Below, one piece after another: positions 36,770-46,958 of a stretch of DNA of 64,000 bases; positions within the stretch are counted from its first letter, which is position 1; each line of letters starts with the position of its first letter. The position numbers and the translations under genes are program-made. The DNA lies in assembly GCF_002211305.1 (NCBI RefSeq), contig NZ_LOKW01000012.1, forward strand, positions 186,001 through 250,000. Reading direction: 5' to 3'. Under the pieces are notes generated by a model that was not told the origin of the DNA, ran no database searches, and saw nothing but the letters and a program-made list of their open reading frames with translations. The stretch comes from Rhizobium sp. R634 (GTDB lineage Bacteria > Pseudomonadota > Alphaproteobacteria > Rhizobiales > Rhizobiaceae).

Positions 36770-37939
36770 ATGAGTCTTCCCCTCGAAAAGGCAGATACCA
36801 ACCGGCATTCATCCCTTGGCGCGGCTGTTGACGCGGCAATCACAAATGCGCTCGACGAAAAGCGGCTGGTCGGAGCGGTAGTGGTCGTCGCCCGCGACGG
36901 AGAGATCGTCCACCGCCGCGCCGCCGGTCTTGCCGATCGCGAGAAGGGTCTGGCGATGCGCGAGGACACCATCTTCAGGCTTGCCTCCATCACCAAGCCG
37001 ATCGTCACCATCGCCGCGATGCGGCTCGTCGAGGAAGGCAGGATCGGGCTCGACGACACAGTGACGCGATGGCTGCCGGATTTCCGGCCGAGGCTGCCTG
37101 ACGGCAGCGACGCAACCATCCGCATCCGCCATTTGCTGACCCATACATCAGGGCTCGGCTACAGTTTCTCCGAAGAGGACGGCGGACCCTATATCAGTGC
37201 CGGCATTTCAGACGGCCTCGACCAACCGGGACTGCCGCTCGCCGAAAATCTCAGGCGGATCGCCAGCGTGCCGCTGCGTTTCGCGCCGGGCAGCGACTGG
37301 CAATATTCCCTTGCCATCGACGTTCTGGGCGGCATCATCGAAGCGGAAACCGGCCGGCCATTGAACGAAAGCGTTGCCGAACTGGTGACGGGGCCACTTG
37401 GGATCGCGGATACCGCCTTTTCGGTTCTTGACCGAAGCAGGCTTGCGGCCGCCTATATGAACGCTTCGCCGGAACCGGCGCTCATGGGCGAGGATGCCGT
37501 AGTCATGTCGCTGATAGGTCCCATCCGGTTTGCGCCGAACCGTATCTTCGATCCCGCCTCCTATCATTCCGGCGGCGCCGGCATGGCGGGAACGGCGAGT
37601 GACGTGCTGACCATCCTCGAAACCATCCGCAAGGGCGGCGCACCGCTGCTCTCGAGCGAAACCGTCCGGATGATGATGACGGACCAGGCCGGCGGCCACC
37701 GCCAGCAATACGAACCCGGCTCCGGCTTTGGCTTCGGCTGGTCCGTCATCACAGACCCGGCCGAAGCAGGCGTCCCCTTCCCCGCCGGCACGCTGAAATG
37801 GGGCGGTGTCTACGGCCATAGCTGGTTCATCGACCCGGTCAACGGACTGACGGTCGTTGCGCTGACGAACACGACGCTCGAAGGCATGTGGGGCAAGTTC
37901 ACAGTCGATCTTCGCGAGGCGATCTACGCGGCATTGTGA
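36770..37939 (+). CDS. Serine hydrolase, beta-lactamase class C / esterase VIII type
   Basis: A 389-residue penicillin-binding-like hydrolase without a signal peptide, so probably cytoplasmic. The catalytic serine and lysine are in ASITKPIVT (SxxK), and the YxN-like motif is in WQYSLAIDVLGG. The C-terminal WGGVYGHSWFIDP provides the HxG-like third motif (GHSWF). Family VIII carboxylesterases such as EstB share this plan. Genuine beta-lactamase activity is not implied. It is divergent from a tetR gene. Confidence 0.85.
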   Translation: MSLPLEKADTNRHSSLGAAVDAAITNALDEKRLVGAVVVVARDGEIVHRRAAGLADREKGLAMREDTIFRLASITKPIVTIAAMRLVEEGRIGLDDTVTRWLPDFRPRLPDGSDATIRIRHLLTHTSGLGYSFSEEDGGPYISAGISDGLDQPGLPLAENLRRIASVPLRFAPGSDWQYSLAIDVLGGIIEAETGRPLNESVAELVTGPLGIADTAFSVLDRSRLAAAYMNASPEPALMGEDAVVMSLIGPIRFAPNRIFDPASYHSGGAGMAGTASDVLTILETIRKGGAPLLSSETVRMMMTDQAGGHRQQYEPGSGFGFGWSVITDPAEAGVPFPAGTLKWGGVYGHSWFIDPVNGLTVVALTNTTLEGMWGKFTVDLREAIYAAL

Positions 37940-37954
37940 GCGACCGAAATAGCC

Positions 37955-37985
37955 AAAGCCCAGCGACAACCATCGCCGGGCTTTT
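37955..37985. terminator. Terminator between serine hydrolase and aspS
   Basis: AAAGCCCAGCGA pairs with TCGCCGGGCTTTT (one bulge) between two convergent genes. Both sides have short A/T tracts. Confidence 0.7.
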
Positions 37986-38006
37986 GCATTCAGGCTGAGA
38001 GAACCA

Positions 38007-39797
38007 TCAGTCCTTTTTCACCGGCGGGATCGGCCGGATCGCAAGTTCGCGCAGCTGCGTCGGCGTTGCCGGGCTCGGCGCGCCCATCAGCAGGTCCTGC
38101 GCCTGCTGGTTCATCGGGAAGAGCGAGATTTCGCGCAGGTTCTTGGCGCCGACGAGCAGCATGATGATGCGGTCGATACCGAAGGCAGCGCCGCCATGCG
38201 GGGGCGCGCCGTACTGGAAGGCGCGGTAGAGGCCGCCGAAACGGTCCTCGACGTCCTGCTGGCTGAGCCCCACCTTCTCGAAGGCGGCAACCATCGTTTC
38301 CGGCGACTGGTTACGGATCGAACCGGAAGCGATTTCGAAGCCGTTGCAGACGGCGTCATACTGGAAAGCCTTGATCGTCAAGGGATCCTGGTTCTGCAGC
38401 GCTTCGAGGCCGCCCTGCGGCATCGAGAACGGGTTGTGGGCGAAGTCGACCTTCTTCTCCTCTTCGCTCCATTCGAAGAAGGGGAAGTCGACGATCCAGC
38501 ACAGCTCGAAGCGGTCGCGGTCGACGAGGTTGAGTTCTTCGCCGGCCTTGGTGCGAGCCTCGCCCGCAAACTTGTAGAATTTTTCCGGTTCGCCGGCCAC
38601 GAAGAAGCAGGCGTCGCCGTCATCGAGGCCGAGCTGGGTACGGATCGCGTCCGTGCGCTCCTCGCCGATGTTCTTGGCAAGCGGTCCGGCGCCTTCGAGC
38701 TTGTCGCCTTCCTTGCGCCAGAAGATATAGCCGAGGCCCGGCTGGCCCTGGCTCTGCGCCCAGGCGTTCATACGGTCGCAGAAGGCGCGCGAGCCGCCTG
38801 TCTTTGCCGGGATCGCCCAGACCTGGACCTTCGGGTTGGAGGCGATCATGCCGGCGAAGACCTTGAAGCCGGAGCCGGCGAAATGCTCGGTGACGGCTTC
38901 CATGACGATCGGGTTGCGCAGATCCGGCTTGTCGGAGCCGTATTTGCGGATTGCCTCGTCATAGGGGATGCGCGGCCATTCCTTGGTAACCGGCTTGCCC
39001 TCGGCAAACTCCTCGAACACCTTGGTGATCAGCGGGCCCATCGTGTTCCAGACATCTTCCTGGGTCACGAAGCTCATTTCGAGGTCGAGCTGATAGAATT
39101 CGCCCGGCAGGCGGTCGGCGCGCGGATCTTCGTCACGGAAGCACGGCGCGATCTGGAAATAGCGGTCGAAGCCCGCGACCATCAAGAGCTGCTTGTACTG
39201 CTGCGGCGCCTGCGGCAGGGCGTAGAAGGTGCCGGGATGGATGCGGCTCGGCACGAGGAAGTCGCGCGCGCCTTCCGGCGAGGAGGCCGTCAGGATCGGC
39301 GTCGTATATTCGGTGAAGCCCGCGCCGCCCATTTCGCGGCGCATGGCCGAAATCACCTGGGTGCGCTTGACGATGTTCTTGTGCAGGGTCTCGCGGCGAA
39401 GATCGAGAAAGCGATACTTGAGGCGGACGTCCTCCGGATATTCCGGCTCGCCGAACACCGGCAGCGGCAGTTCCTTGGCGGCGGAGAGGACTTCGATCTC
39501 CTGGGCGTAGAGCTCGATCTCGCCGGTCGCCATGGTCTTGTTGACGGTATCTTCGGTGCGGGCCTTGACGAGGCCGTCGATGCGGATGACCCATTCGCCG
39601 CGCACGGTTTCGGCCATCTTGAAGGCCGGGCTGTCGGGATCGGCGACGACCTGGGTGATGCCGTAATGGTCGCGAAGGTCGATGAAGAGAACGCCGCCAT
39701 GGTCGCGAACGCGGTGGACCCAGCCGGCGATGCGGACGGTCGAGCCGACATCCGACTTGCGGAGGGCGGCGCATGTGTGGCTGCGGTAGCGATGCAT
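38007..39797 (-). CDS. aspS: Aspartyl-tRNA synthetase (non-discriminating type)
   Basis: A 596-residue class II synthetase. It has an N-terminal OB-fold ([18 protein letters not shown]), the class II motif 2 in [19 protein letters not shown] (19 residues), and motif 3 in [15 protein letters not shown]. The bacterial GAD insertion lies between. In organisms using GatCAB it charges both tRNA-Asp and tRNA-Asn, likely here. The start at 39797 ([16 protein letters not shown]) fits the family. Confidence 0.96.
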   Translation of the reverse strand: MHRYRSHTCAALRKSDVGSTVRIAGWVHRVRDHGGVLFIDLRDHYGITQVVADPDSPAFKMAETVRGEWVIRIDGLVKARTEDTVNKTMATGEIELYAQEIEVLSAAKELPLPVFGEPEYPEDVRLKYRFLDLRRETLHKNIVKRTQVISAMRREMGGAGFTEYTTPILTASSPEGARDFLVPSRIHPGTFYALPQAPQQYKQLLMVAGFDRYFQIAPCFRDEDPRADRLPGEFYQLDLEMSFVTQEDVWNTMGPLITKVFEEFAEGKPVTKEWPRIPYDEAIRKYGSDKPDLRNPIVMEAVTEHFAGSGFKVFAGMIASNPKVQVWAIPAKTGGSRAFCDRMNAWAQSQGQPGLGYIFWRKEGDKLEGAGPLAKNIGEERTDAIRTQLGLDDGDACFFVAGEPEKFYKFAGEARTKAGEELNLVDRDRFELCWIVDFPFFEWSEEEKKVDFAHNPFSMPQGGLEALQNQDPLTIKAFQYDAVCNGFEIASGSIRNQSPETMVAAFEKVGLSQQDVEDRFGGLYRAFQYGAPPHGGAAFGIDRIIMLLVGAKNLREISLFPMNQQAQDLLMGAPSPATPTQLRELAIRPIPPVKKD

Positions 39798-40047
39798 GAT
39801 CTCAAATCCTGGCATGTGGTGAGACGGCTGCAAGGGCTCAAAGACCCTCAAGCGCCGACAAGAAAATCGGGCGGAAAAGCGCATGGACGGTCCGATTTGT
39901 CAAGGCTTGGCGCGCGCAGCCGGGTGTTTGGCACGGGTTTATGGCGAGGCTGCGGCGTCAACGCTGCGGCAGTTTGGCCCGCGCCTTCCATATTGATGAA
40001 AATGCTGGTCAACTTTAAAAGGACGCATTCTCATCTTGGAGCGCCCC

Positions 40048-41439
40048 ATGCCTCTGCTGACCCGCCGCAACCTGCTGAAGGCATCCGCCGTTGCGGGCGC
40101 CTATGGCGCCGGTATCGGCATTGCCGGTAAATTCGGGCTTGCCGAGGCAGCGCCGGAGCCGCAGGTGCTGACGGCATTGAAGACCGAGGCGATGCTGACC
40201 GAGACGGGACCGACCCGGGATATCATGAGCTGGGGCCAGGACGGCATGCCGCCGACCCTCAGGATGACCAGGGGACGCCCCTATGCGGCGCGGCTGATCA
40301 ACAAGCTCGACGAACCGACGACAGTCCACTGGCACGGGCTTCGCATCGACAACGGCATGGACGGCGTGCCTTTCATGACCCAGCCCTACGTCTATACCGG
40401 CGACAGCTTCGACTATGCCTTCACGCCGCCCGATGCCGGCACCTTCTGGTATCATCCGCATTGCAATACGCTGACGCAGATGGGGCACGGCATGACCGGC
40501 GTCATCGTCGTCGAGGATCCGGCCGATCCAGCCTTCGACGCGGAGGTGGTGCTGAACCTGCGCGACTGGCGGATCGGCGGCGACGGCCAGTTCATTGCGC
40601 CCTTCCGGCCGCGTGACGCCGCCAAGACCGGCACCTACGGCACGGTGCGCACCGCCAACTGGCACCGGGAGCCGCAATATGACGCGCCGGCCGGCGGGCT
40701 GGTGCGGCTGCGCATCGCCGTCACCGACGTGACGCGCATCTTCTCGCTGAAGATGGAAGGCGCCGATGCGACTGTTATCGCGATCGACGGCAATCCGGTG
40801 CCGAAGCGCTTCCCGCTCGACCTGCTGCAGATCGGACCGGGCCAGCGGCTCGACCTTGCCGTGCGCATGCCTGACGGCGAAGGCGCCGTCGCGACGCTCG
40901 AGGATATCCGCGGCACGACGCCGAAGACGATCGCCAGCCTGCGCGCCATCGGACAGTCGCTGAAACGCAATATCGGCGATCTCGCTCTGCTCGCCGAAAA
41001 TCCCGTGCCGAAGGCCGATCTTTCCGCCGCCGAGCAGATCCCGCTGGTTCTGAGCGCCACCGCGGAGAATGCCGCCGTCGAGAGCATCTGCGGCACGCTC
41101 GGCTACAGCTTCTGGGCAATCAACAAGGTGCCGTGGCCGGGCGACACGCCGGATCCGACCGCACCGCTTGCGGAATTGAAGCTCGGCAAGAGCTATATCT
41201 TCAATCTGGAGAACACCACGCCGCATGCGCATCCGATCCATCTGCACGGAATGAGCTTCACGGTGATCTCCTCCTCGACGCGGGCGGTGATGCCGCTGGT
41301 CTCGGATACCTATCTCATTCAGCCGGACGAAAAGGTGCAGCTCGCCTTCGTCGCCGACAATCCCGGCGACTGGCTGCTGCATTGCCATATCATCGAGCAC
41401 CAGAAGACGGGCATGACGAGCTATCTCAGAGTGAGCTGA
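40048..41439 (+). CDS. Tat-exported multicopper oxidase
   Basis: A 463-residue periplasmic cuproenzyme. A twin-arginine signal (LTRRNLLKASAVAGAYG) is followed by three cupredoxin domains. All four copper motifs are present: HWHGLR, WYHPH, HPIHLHG and HCHIIEHQKTGM, the last with a methionine axial ligand. Relatives oxidise Cu(I), Mn(II) or phenols; no methionine-rich insert as in CueO is seen, so copper detoxification is less certain. GGAG lies 6 bp upstream of the ATG. Confidence 0.9.
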   Translation: MPLLTRRNLLKASAVAGAYGAGIGIAGKFGLAEAAPEPQVLTALKTEAMLTETGPTRDIMSWGQDGMPPTLRMTRGRPYAARLINKLDEPTTVHWHGLRIDNGMDGVPFMTQPYVYTGDSFDYAFTPPDAGTFWYHPHCNTLTQMGHGMTGVIVVEDPADPAFDAEVVLNLRDWRIGGDGQFIAPFRPRDAAKTGTYGTVRTANWHREPQYDAPAGGLVRLRIAVTDVTRIFSLKMEGADATVIAIDGNPVPKRFPLDLLQIGPGQRLDLAVRMPDGEGAVATLEDIRGTTPKTIASLRAIGQSLKRNIGDLALLAENPVPKADLSAAEQIPLVLSATAENAAVESICGTLGYSFWAINKVPWPGDTPDPTAPLAELKLGKSYIFNLENTTPHAHPIHLHGMSFTVISSSTRAVMPLVSDTYLIQPDEKVQLAFVADNPGDWLLHCHIIEHQKTGMTSYLRVS

Positions 41440-41568
41440 GGTTCGGTTTGCCACAGTTTGGACGTGATTCTTCGCCAACGGTGCGGGAAGCTTATGCTGT
41501 TGTATTGACATATCGAACCGAAAGGAGAAGGAAGGTTCAACCGACCTTTTCCTTGCGAATGAAATGAT

Positions 41569-42714
41569 ATGATCGAAACCACCGCCGATTTGGCGGCCGC
41601 CTGCAAAGAGCTGGCCAAGTCCGACTTCATTACCATCGACACCGAATTCCTGCGCGAAACGACCTTCTGGCCGGAGCTCTGCCTGATCCAGATGGCAAGC
41701 CCAACAATGGAAGTTCTCGTCGATCCGCTGGCCAAGGGCATCGATCTCGCTCCCTTTTTCGAGCTGATGGCCGACACGAAGGTGCTGAAGGTCTTTCATG
41801 CCGCGCGGCAGGACATCGAAATCATCTTCAATCGCGGCAACCTCATTCCGCACCCGATCTTCGACACGCAGGTCGCGGCCATGGTCTGCGGCTTCGGCGA
41901 CAGCGTCTCCTATGACCAGCTGGTGAGCCGCATCAAAAACGTCCACATCGACAAGTCGTCGCGCTTCACCGACTGGAGCCGCCGGCCGCTCTCCGACAAG
42001 CAACTGGAATATGCGCTGGCCGACGTCACCCACCTGCGCGACGTCTACCTGTCACTGAACGCGCAGCTCGACCGCGAAGGCCGCACGTCGTGGCTTCGCG
42101 AAGAGATGGACATTCTCGAAGCGCGCGAAACCTACGACATGCATCCCGACGATGCCTGGCAGCGGCTGAAGATGCGGTTGCGCAAGCCGCAGGAGCTGGC
42201 GGTGCTGAAATATGTCGCTGCCTGGCGCGAGCGCGAGGCGCGGGCCCGCAACGTGCCGCGTTCGCGCGTGCTGAAGGATGATGCGATCTATGAGATCGCC
42301 CAGCAGCAGCCGAAGGACGCCGAGGCGCTCGGCCGCCTGCGCACGATTCCGAAAGGCTGGGAACGCTCGGCCGCCGGCGGCGCGGTCGTCGAAGCCGTCA
42401 ATGCGGCGCTCGCTCTTCCGAAGACCGAGATGCCGCATGTGCCGCGCCAGACGCAGGCGCCCGAAGGTGCGGCCGCCGCCGTCGAACTGTTGAAGGTGCT
42501 TCTGAAGCTGATCTCCGAAAAGCACGGCGTCGCGCCGAAGGTGATCGCCAACAGCGAGGATCTCGACAAGATCGCCGCCGACGGTGAAAAGGCCGACGTC
42601 GCCGCCCTGCATGGCTGGCGGCGCGATCTCTTCGGCGAACCGGCATTGCAGCTGATCCAGGGCCAGATCGGGTTGCGGTTCGCCGGCCGTAAGGTCGAGA
42701 CCGTCAGCCTCTGA
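41569..42714 (+). CDS. rnd: Ribonuclease D
   Basis: A 381-residue 3'-5' exoribonuclease in tRNA and stable-RNA processing. The DEDD catalytic residues are seen in ITIDTEFLRE, KVFHAARQDIE and YALADVTHLRDVY. An HRDC domain follows (about 205-285), with VPRSRVLKDDAIYEIAQQQP. Length matches the family. It is a single gene, 129 bp after the oxidase gene. Confidence 0.95.
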   Translation: MIETTADLAAACKELAKSDFITIDTEFLRETTFWPELCLIQMASPTMEVLVDPLAKGIDLAPFFELMADTKVLKVFHAARQDIEIIFNRGNLIPHPIFDTQVAAMVCGFGDSVSYDQLVSRIKNVHIDKSSRFTDWSRRPLSDKQLEYALADVTHLRDVYLSLNAQLDREGRTSWLREEMDILEARETYDMHPDDAWQRLKMRLRKPQELAVLKYVAAWREREARARNVPRSRVLKDDAIYEIAQQQPKDAEALGRLRTIPKGWERSAAGGAVVEAVNAALALPKTEMPHVPRQTQAPEGAAAAVELLKVLLKLISEKHGVAPKVIANSEDLDKIAADGEKADVAALHGWRRDLFGEPALQLIQGQIGLRFAGRKVETVSL

Positions 42715-42789
42715 AACCAAATCGAATTCGCTTGACGCTTTTTTCCCAGCTGAAACAATGACTGGGAAAACTTCGGACGAAGAGTCGGC

Positions 42790-43851
42790 ATGCGGGAAAT
42801 ATCTCCGACGCAAAACTGGATCTTGATCGCGCTGGTGCTGGCCGCCAGCGGCGTCGTCTACGATCTGATGTTCTACTCCAATCAGACGCCCGTCATCGGA
42901 GCGATCTTCGCGCTCTTCATCGGCATGCCGATCCTGGCTTTCGAGCGCAAGGTGCTGTTTCGCACGATCTACAGGCGCATCCAGAGGCTGCCGACTTTCG
43001 TTTTCATCATCACCGAGCTGGTGATCTACGAAATCCTGATGAGCATCGGCTTTGCCTGCGCCGGCCTGCTGCTCTGGGCGCTCGGCATGCTGAAGCCGAC
43101 GTCGCTCCTCGACCTCATCATCATGCCCTTCAATGTCTTCCTCTATGCGCTTGCCGTCTGCTCGGCGCTGATCTTCATCCTGCGCGTGCGGGAGTTGCTC
43201 GGCCGCGAAGTATTCATCAGCATGCTCATCAGCCGCTATCGCAATCCGCGCAAGGAAGAACGCGTCTTCCTGTTCATCGACCTCGTCGATTCGACGGCTT
43301 TTGCGGAAAAGCACGGCGACCTCCGGGCGCAGCAGCTGCTGAGCTCATTGTTTGCGACCTTCGCCGAGCCCGTCCGGCGCCACAAAGGCATGATCAACGA
43401 CTATGTCGGCGATGCCGCGATCATCACCTGGCCGCTTGCCCGCGGCATCAAGGATGCGCGCTGCGTTCGCTGCATCTTCGACATCCTTGCGGACATCGAG
43501 GCCAATGCCGCCGGCTGGCGGAAGAGCTACGGACAGGTGCCGAAGCTGCGCGCCGCCCTTCACGGCGGCGAGATCATCACCGCGGAAGTCGGCGTCGATC
43601 ATCACAAGATCAGCTATTTCGGCGACACCGTGAACACGACCGCCCGGCTGGAAACGCTCTGCCGCAGCCTGAACCGGCATGTCCTGATCTCGTCCGAGCT
43701 TGCCCGGCGTATTCACTTTCCCGACGATATCTCCTGCGAAGACCTCGGGATCCATGCGGTGAAGGGACGTGGCCAGGCACTCGGTGTCATGGCGCTTTCC
43801 TCACGCGCGGTGACTGTGCTGAAAACACCCGCAGTCATTCTGCACGGCTGA
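42790..43851 (+). CDS. Membrane-anchored class III adenylate/guanylate cyclase
   Basis: A 353-residue protein with about four N-terminal membrane segments (residues 10-135) and a C-terminal class III cyclase domain (about 160-325). The two metal-binding aspartates are in FLFIDLVDSTAF and NDYVGDAAIITW, and the transition-state Asn and Arg are in GDTVNTTARLETL, so catalysis looks possible. It belongs to the multi-cyclase set common in rhizobia. Whether it makes cAMP or cGMP cannot be read with certainty. Confidence 0.87.
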   Translation: MREISPTQNWILIALVLAASGVVYDLMFYSNQTPVIGAIFALFIGMPILAFERKVLFRTIYRRIQRLPTFVFIITELVIYEILMSIGFACAGLLLWALGMLKPTSLLDLIIMPFNVFLYALAVCSALIFILRVRELLGREVFISMLISRYRNPRKEERVFLFIDLVDSTAFAEKHGDLRAQQLLSSLFATFAEPVRRHKGMINDYVGDAAIITWPLARGIKDARCVRCIFDILADIEANAAGWRKSYGQVPKLRAALHGGEIITAEVGVDHHKISYFGDTVNTTARLETLCRSLNRHVLISSELARRIHFPDDISCEDLGIHAVKGRGQALGVMALSSRAVTVLKTPAVILHG

Positions 43852-43956
43852 GCAACGGGCTTGGCCTCACGTCACCAAAGCTTCACCCAACCGTCAATTC
43901 GCTGACACGGAAGCCCTGTTAAGCGGAGGCATTGGCATCCGTTCCCAGGGGATATT

Positions 43957-45315
43957 ATGAAGAACGTCCTTTTTGCTTCCGTATCGCTTTTCATTCTGAT
44001 TGCCGGCTCCGCTTTGGCCGACCAGCAGGAATTTCCGGCCAAGCTCGCCGGCCAGGCAATCCTGCCTGCCAACACGATGGTTCCGGCTCCGGCCGACGCT
44101 CCTGAGTTCCTCAAGCATTCCGGCAAGTTCACGACGGCGGACCGCAAGCGCACCGAGGCGCTCGGCACCGTCCCCGGCAAGGACGGCGCCCGCGTCACCG
44201 ACCTGAAGCTTCCTTTCGACGGTCAGCCGATCCAGGGCTTCTCGGGCGTCAAGACGACGACGGACGGCACTTTCTGGACGCTCTCGGACAACGGTTTCGG
44301 CTCGAAAGCCAATTCTTCGGACTCCATGCTGTTCCTGCACCAAATGAAGTTCGACTGGACCGCCAACAAGGCCGAGGTTGTCAGGAACCTCTTCCTTTCC
44401 GATCCCAACAAGATCGCCCCCTTCCCGATCGTGCTCGAAGGCACGGATACCCGCTACCTCACAGGCGCCGACTTCGACATCGAATCGATCCAGCCGGTTG
44501 CCGACGGCTTCTGGCTCGGCGACGAATTCGGTCCCTACCTCCTGAAGGTCGACAGGGAAGGCCGCCTGACCGACGTGATCCCGACCACGCTCGACGGCAA
44601 GCCGGTGCTTTCGCCCGACAATCCGCTGATCCAGCTCCCGGGCAATCCGGTCGCAAAGATGCCGGTCTTCAACCTGAAGCGCTCCGGCGGCTTCGAAGGC
44701 CTCGCCATGTCGAAGGACGGCTCCAAGCTCTACGGCCTGCTCGAAGGCGCCATCTACAAGGATGACGGCGAGATGGAATCGGTCGACGGCCACACCGCCA
44801 TCCGCGTCATCGAGTTCGACGTCGCCGCCAAGAAGTGGACCGGCCGCAGCTGGCTCTATCCGTTCGAGGACAAGGGCCTGTCGATCGGCGACTTCAACAT
44901 GCTCGACGACACCACCGCCCTCGTCATCGAGCGCGACAGCGGCGCCGGCACTGCCGACAAGGCCTGCGCCGACCCGAAGCAGCCGAAACCGGACTGCTTC
45001 GAAGCTCCGGCCATGCTGAAGCGCGTCTACAAGATCGAGTTCAACGACGCCAATGCCGGCAAGGCCGTCCGCAAGATCGGCTATATCGATCTCCTGAACA
45101 TCCAGGATCCCGACAACAAGAAGAAGGCTGGAAGCAAGGACGGCGTCTACGACATGCCGTTCGTGACCATCGAAAACGTCGATCGCGTCGACGCCACCCA
45201 CATCATCATCGGCAACGACAACAACCTGCCCTTCTCGGCCGGCCGCGCCGTCGACAAGGCCGATAACAACGAATTCAGCCTGCTTGAGGTCGGCGAGTTT
45301 TTGAACGCGAAGTAA
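43957..45315 (+). CDS. Esterase-like activity of phytase family protein
   Basis: A 452-residue secreted protein with signal peptide MKNVLFASVSLFILIAGSAL (cut near ALA-DQ). It matches the beta-propeller phytase-esterase family: GFSGVKTTTDGTFWTLSDNG, DFDIESIQPVADGFWLGDEF and GLAMSKDGSKLYGLLEG are its repeat hallmarks. Periplasmic phosphoesterase or esterase activity is plausible but untested. A hairpin with a T7 tract follows. Confidence 0.87.
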   Translation: MKNVLFASVSLFILIAGSALADQQEFPAKLAGQAILPANTMVPAPADAPEFLKHSGKFTTADRKRTEALGTVPGKDGARVTDLKLPFDGQPIQGFSGVKTTTDGTFWTLSDNGFGSKANSSDSMLFLHQMKFDWTANKAEVVRNLFLSDPNKIAPFPIVLEGTDTRYLTGADFDIESIQPVADGFWLGDEFGPYLLKVDREGRLTDVIPTTLDGKPVLSPDNPLIQLPGNPVAKMPVFNLKRSGGFEGLAMSKDGSKLYGLLEGAIYKDDGEMESVDGHTAIRVIEFDVAAKKWTGRSWLYPFEDKGLSIGDFNMLDDTTALVIERDSGAGTADKACADPKQPKPDCFEAPAMLKRVYKIEFNDANAGKAVRKIGYIDLLNIQDPDNKKKAGSKDGVYDMPFVTIENVDRVDATHIIIGNDNNLPFSAGRAVDKADNNEFSLLEVGEFLNAK

Positions 45316-45342
45316 TTCGCGATTCTTGGTACGAAATATGGA

Positions 45343-45371
45343 GGGCGACGCGAAGGTGCCGCCCTTTTTTT
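45343..45371 (+). terminator. Terminator after the phytase-like gene
   Basis: GGGCGACGC pairs imperfectly with GTGCCGCCC, followed by seven T residues. It ends the plus-strand gene before the convergent ppx. Confidence 0.7.
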
Positions 45372-45425
45372 AGGGCATGCCGTGCGGCACCCCTCTGGCA
45401 CGGCACAACGACCGTTGCACTTGCC

Positions 45426-46946
45426 CTACTCGAACCGGAACGCCAGCCGCTTGTTCGTCAGCCGCGACAGCTGCTGCAGGCGGCCGTCCAGGCGTTCGCC
45501 GGCGAAGTCCCGGTATTCGGGAGGCACGACGAATTCGAGATCGAGGTCCGGGTTCGACGACTTGCGGAAGGTCAGGTTCTTGACGATCCCCGGCATCGAA
45601 GCGGAGAAGAGATAGACGACGCGCAGCATGCCGCCAAGGAGCTTGGCGCGGTCGATGAACTGGGGTGTTGCGATCTGCGCCAGCGGACCGGTGGCGCCGT
45701 CGTCGTGCAGACCTTCGAAACGGTAATAATTGCTGAGCGCGATGAAGGCGCGGCCGGGATGGCTGATACCGACGAAGGAGGAGTGGGCGATGACGTTCAG
45801 CGCCTGCAGACCGCGATAATCGGGATGGGCGCGCCAGCTGATATCGGCAAGCAGACAGGCAGCCTGGCGATAGCGGCTTTCCTCTTCGCTTTCCTGGACG
45901 TCGAAGAAGGGCATCATGCGCCCGGTCCATTCCGCCAGCTCGCGGGCATGCTCCGGTGAGCGGGCACGCAGAATGGCGAGCTCACGGGCAGCAGCCAGCA
46001 GCGGATCGGCCCTGCGTTCGGATTCGGACAGCAAGGAATAGAGATAGCCCTCGCGCACGCCCTGCGCCGAGAAGGAAATCACCGAAGGCTTCATTGCAGT
46101 CAGCACTTCCTGCATGGCGATGGCGCCGAAGGGTAGCAGCGAGCGGCGATGCTTGGATACAGCCTGAAAGGCGGGCTCCTTGGAATCCTTGGCGGCCACG
46201 ACCTGATCGAGGAACTGTATCATCGCGCCGAGGGAGACTTCGTAGCCCTGCATCATATGCAGTGGATAGCGGGTGATCTCCATGTGCAGCTTGGCAATGT
46301 TTCGCCACGTGCCGCCGACAGCATAAAATGTGCGCCCCTCCCCCCTGGAGAGAAGCTTGGCCATCTTGACCTGCTTGCGGGCAAAGGTGCGCGCTTTGGA
46401 GAGCGAGCCGCCGGCATATTCGGACAGCCGCAGGCCGCCGAGCGGCAGCGTCACGCCGTTGCTGACGTCCTTGCCCCTGATATCGATCAGTTCAAGGGAA
46501 CCGCCGCCGAGGTCACCGGCAATGCCATCCGGATTGAAGAAGCCGCTGATGATCCCGAGCGAGGCGAAGCGAGCTTCCTCCTCTCCCGACAGCACGCGAA
46601 CATGGCGCTGCAGGATCGTCTCGGCCTGATGGATGAAATCCGGTCCGTTGCTCGCCTCGCGCGCGGCGGCGGTCGCAAGCACATACATGGTGGCGGCGCG
46701 AGCCTGATCGGACAAAGCCTTGAACCGATGAAGAGCCTGAAGCGCCCGCGCAACGCTTTCCTCATCCATCTTCCCGGTGAGGGCGATGCCCTTGCCGAGG
46801 CCGCAGAGGACCTTTTCGTTGAAGAGGATGGTCGGCGAGCGGGACAGGCCTTCGTAGACAACGAGACGAATCGAATTCGATCCAATGTCGACCACGGAGA
46901 CCGGGGCAATCCCCGGAAGGCGCCCCTGGGCTTCAGATTCAACCAT
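45426..46946 (-). CDS. ppx: Exopolyphosphatase (Ppx/GppA family)
   Basis: Ppx releases phosphate from polyphosphate ends and related GppA enzymes hydrolyse pppGpp. The 506-residue protein has the actin-fold phosphate-1 motif VVDIGSNSIRLVVYE and the phosphate-2 motif DLGGGSLELIDI, with a helical C-terminal domain. The ATG lies 12 bp after the ppk stop, so the two form a ppk-ppx operon balancing polyphosphate. Confidence 0.94.
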   Translation of the reverse strand: MVESEAQGRLPGIAPVSVVDIGSNSIRLVVYEGLSRSPTILFNEKVLCGLGKGIALTGKMDEESVARALQALHRFKALSDQARAATMYVLATAAAREASNGPDFIHQAETILQRHVRVLSGEEEARFASLGIISGFFNPDGIAGDLGGGSLELIDIRGKDVSNGVTLPLGGLRLSEYAGGSLSKARTFARKQVKMAKLLSRGEGRTFYAVGGTWRNIAKLHMEITRYPLHMMQGYEVSLGAMIQFLDQVVAAKDSKEPAFQAVSKHRRSLLPFGAIAMQEVLTAMKPSVISFSAQGVREGYLYSLLSESERRADPLLAAARELAILRARSPEHARELAEWTGRMMPFFDVQESEEESRYRQAACLLADISWRAHPDYRGLQALNVIAHSSFVGISHPGRAFIALSNYYRFEGLHDDGATGPLAQIATPQFIDRAKLLGGMLRVVYLFSASMPGIVKNLTFRKSSNPDLDLEFVVPPEYRDFAGERLDGRLQQLSRLTNKRLAFRFE

Positions 46947-46958
46947 TTAGGTCCAGTT

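Noticed and set aside
38196..40130. A 644-codon plus-strand frame
   Set aside because: It is antisense to aspS, which has all class II synthetase motifs.
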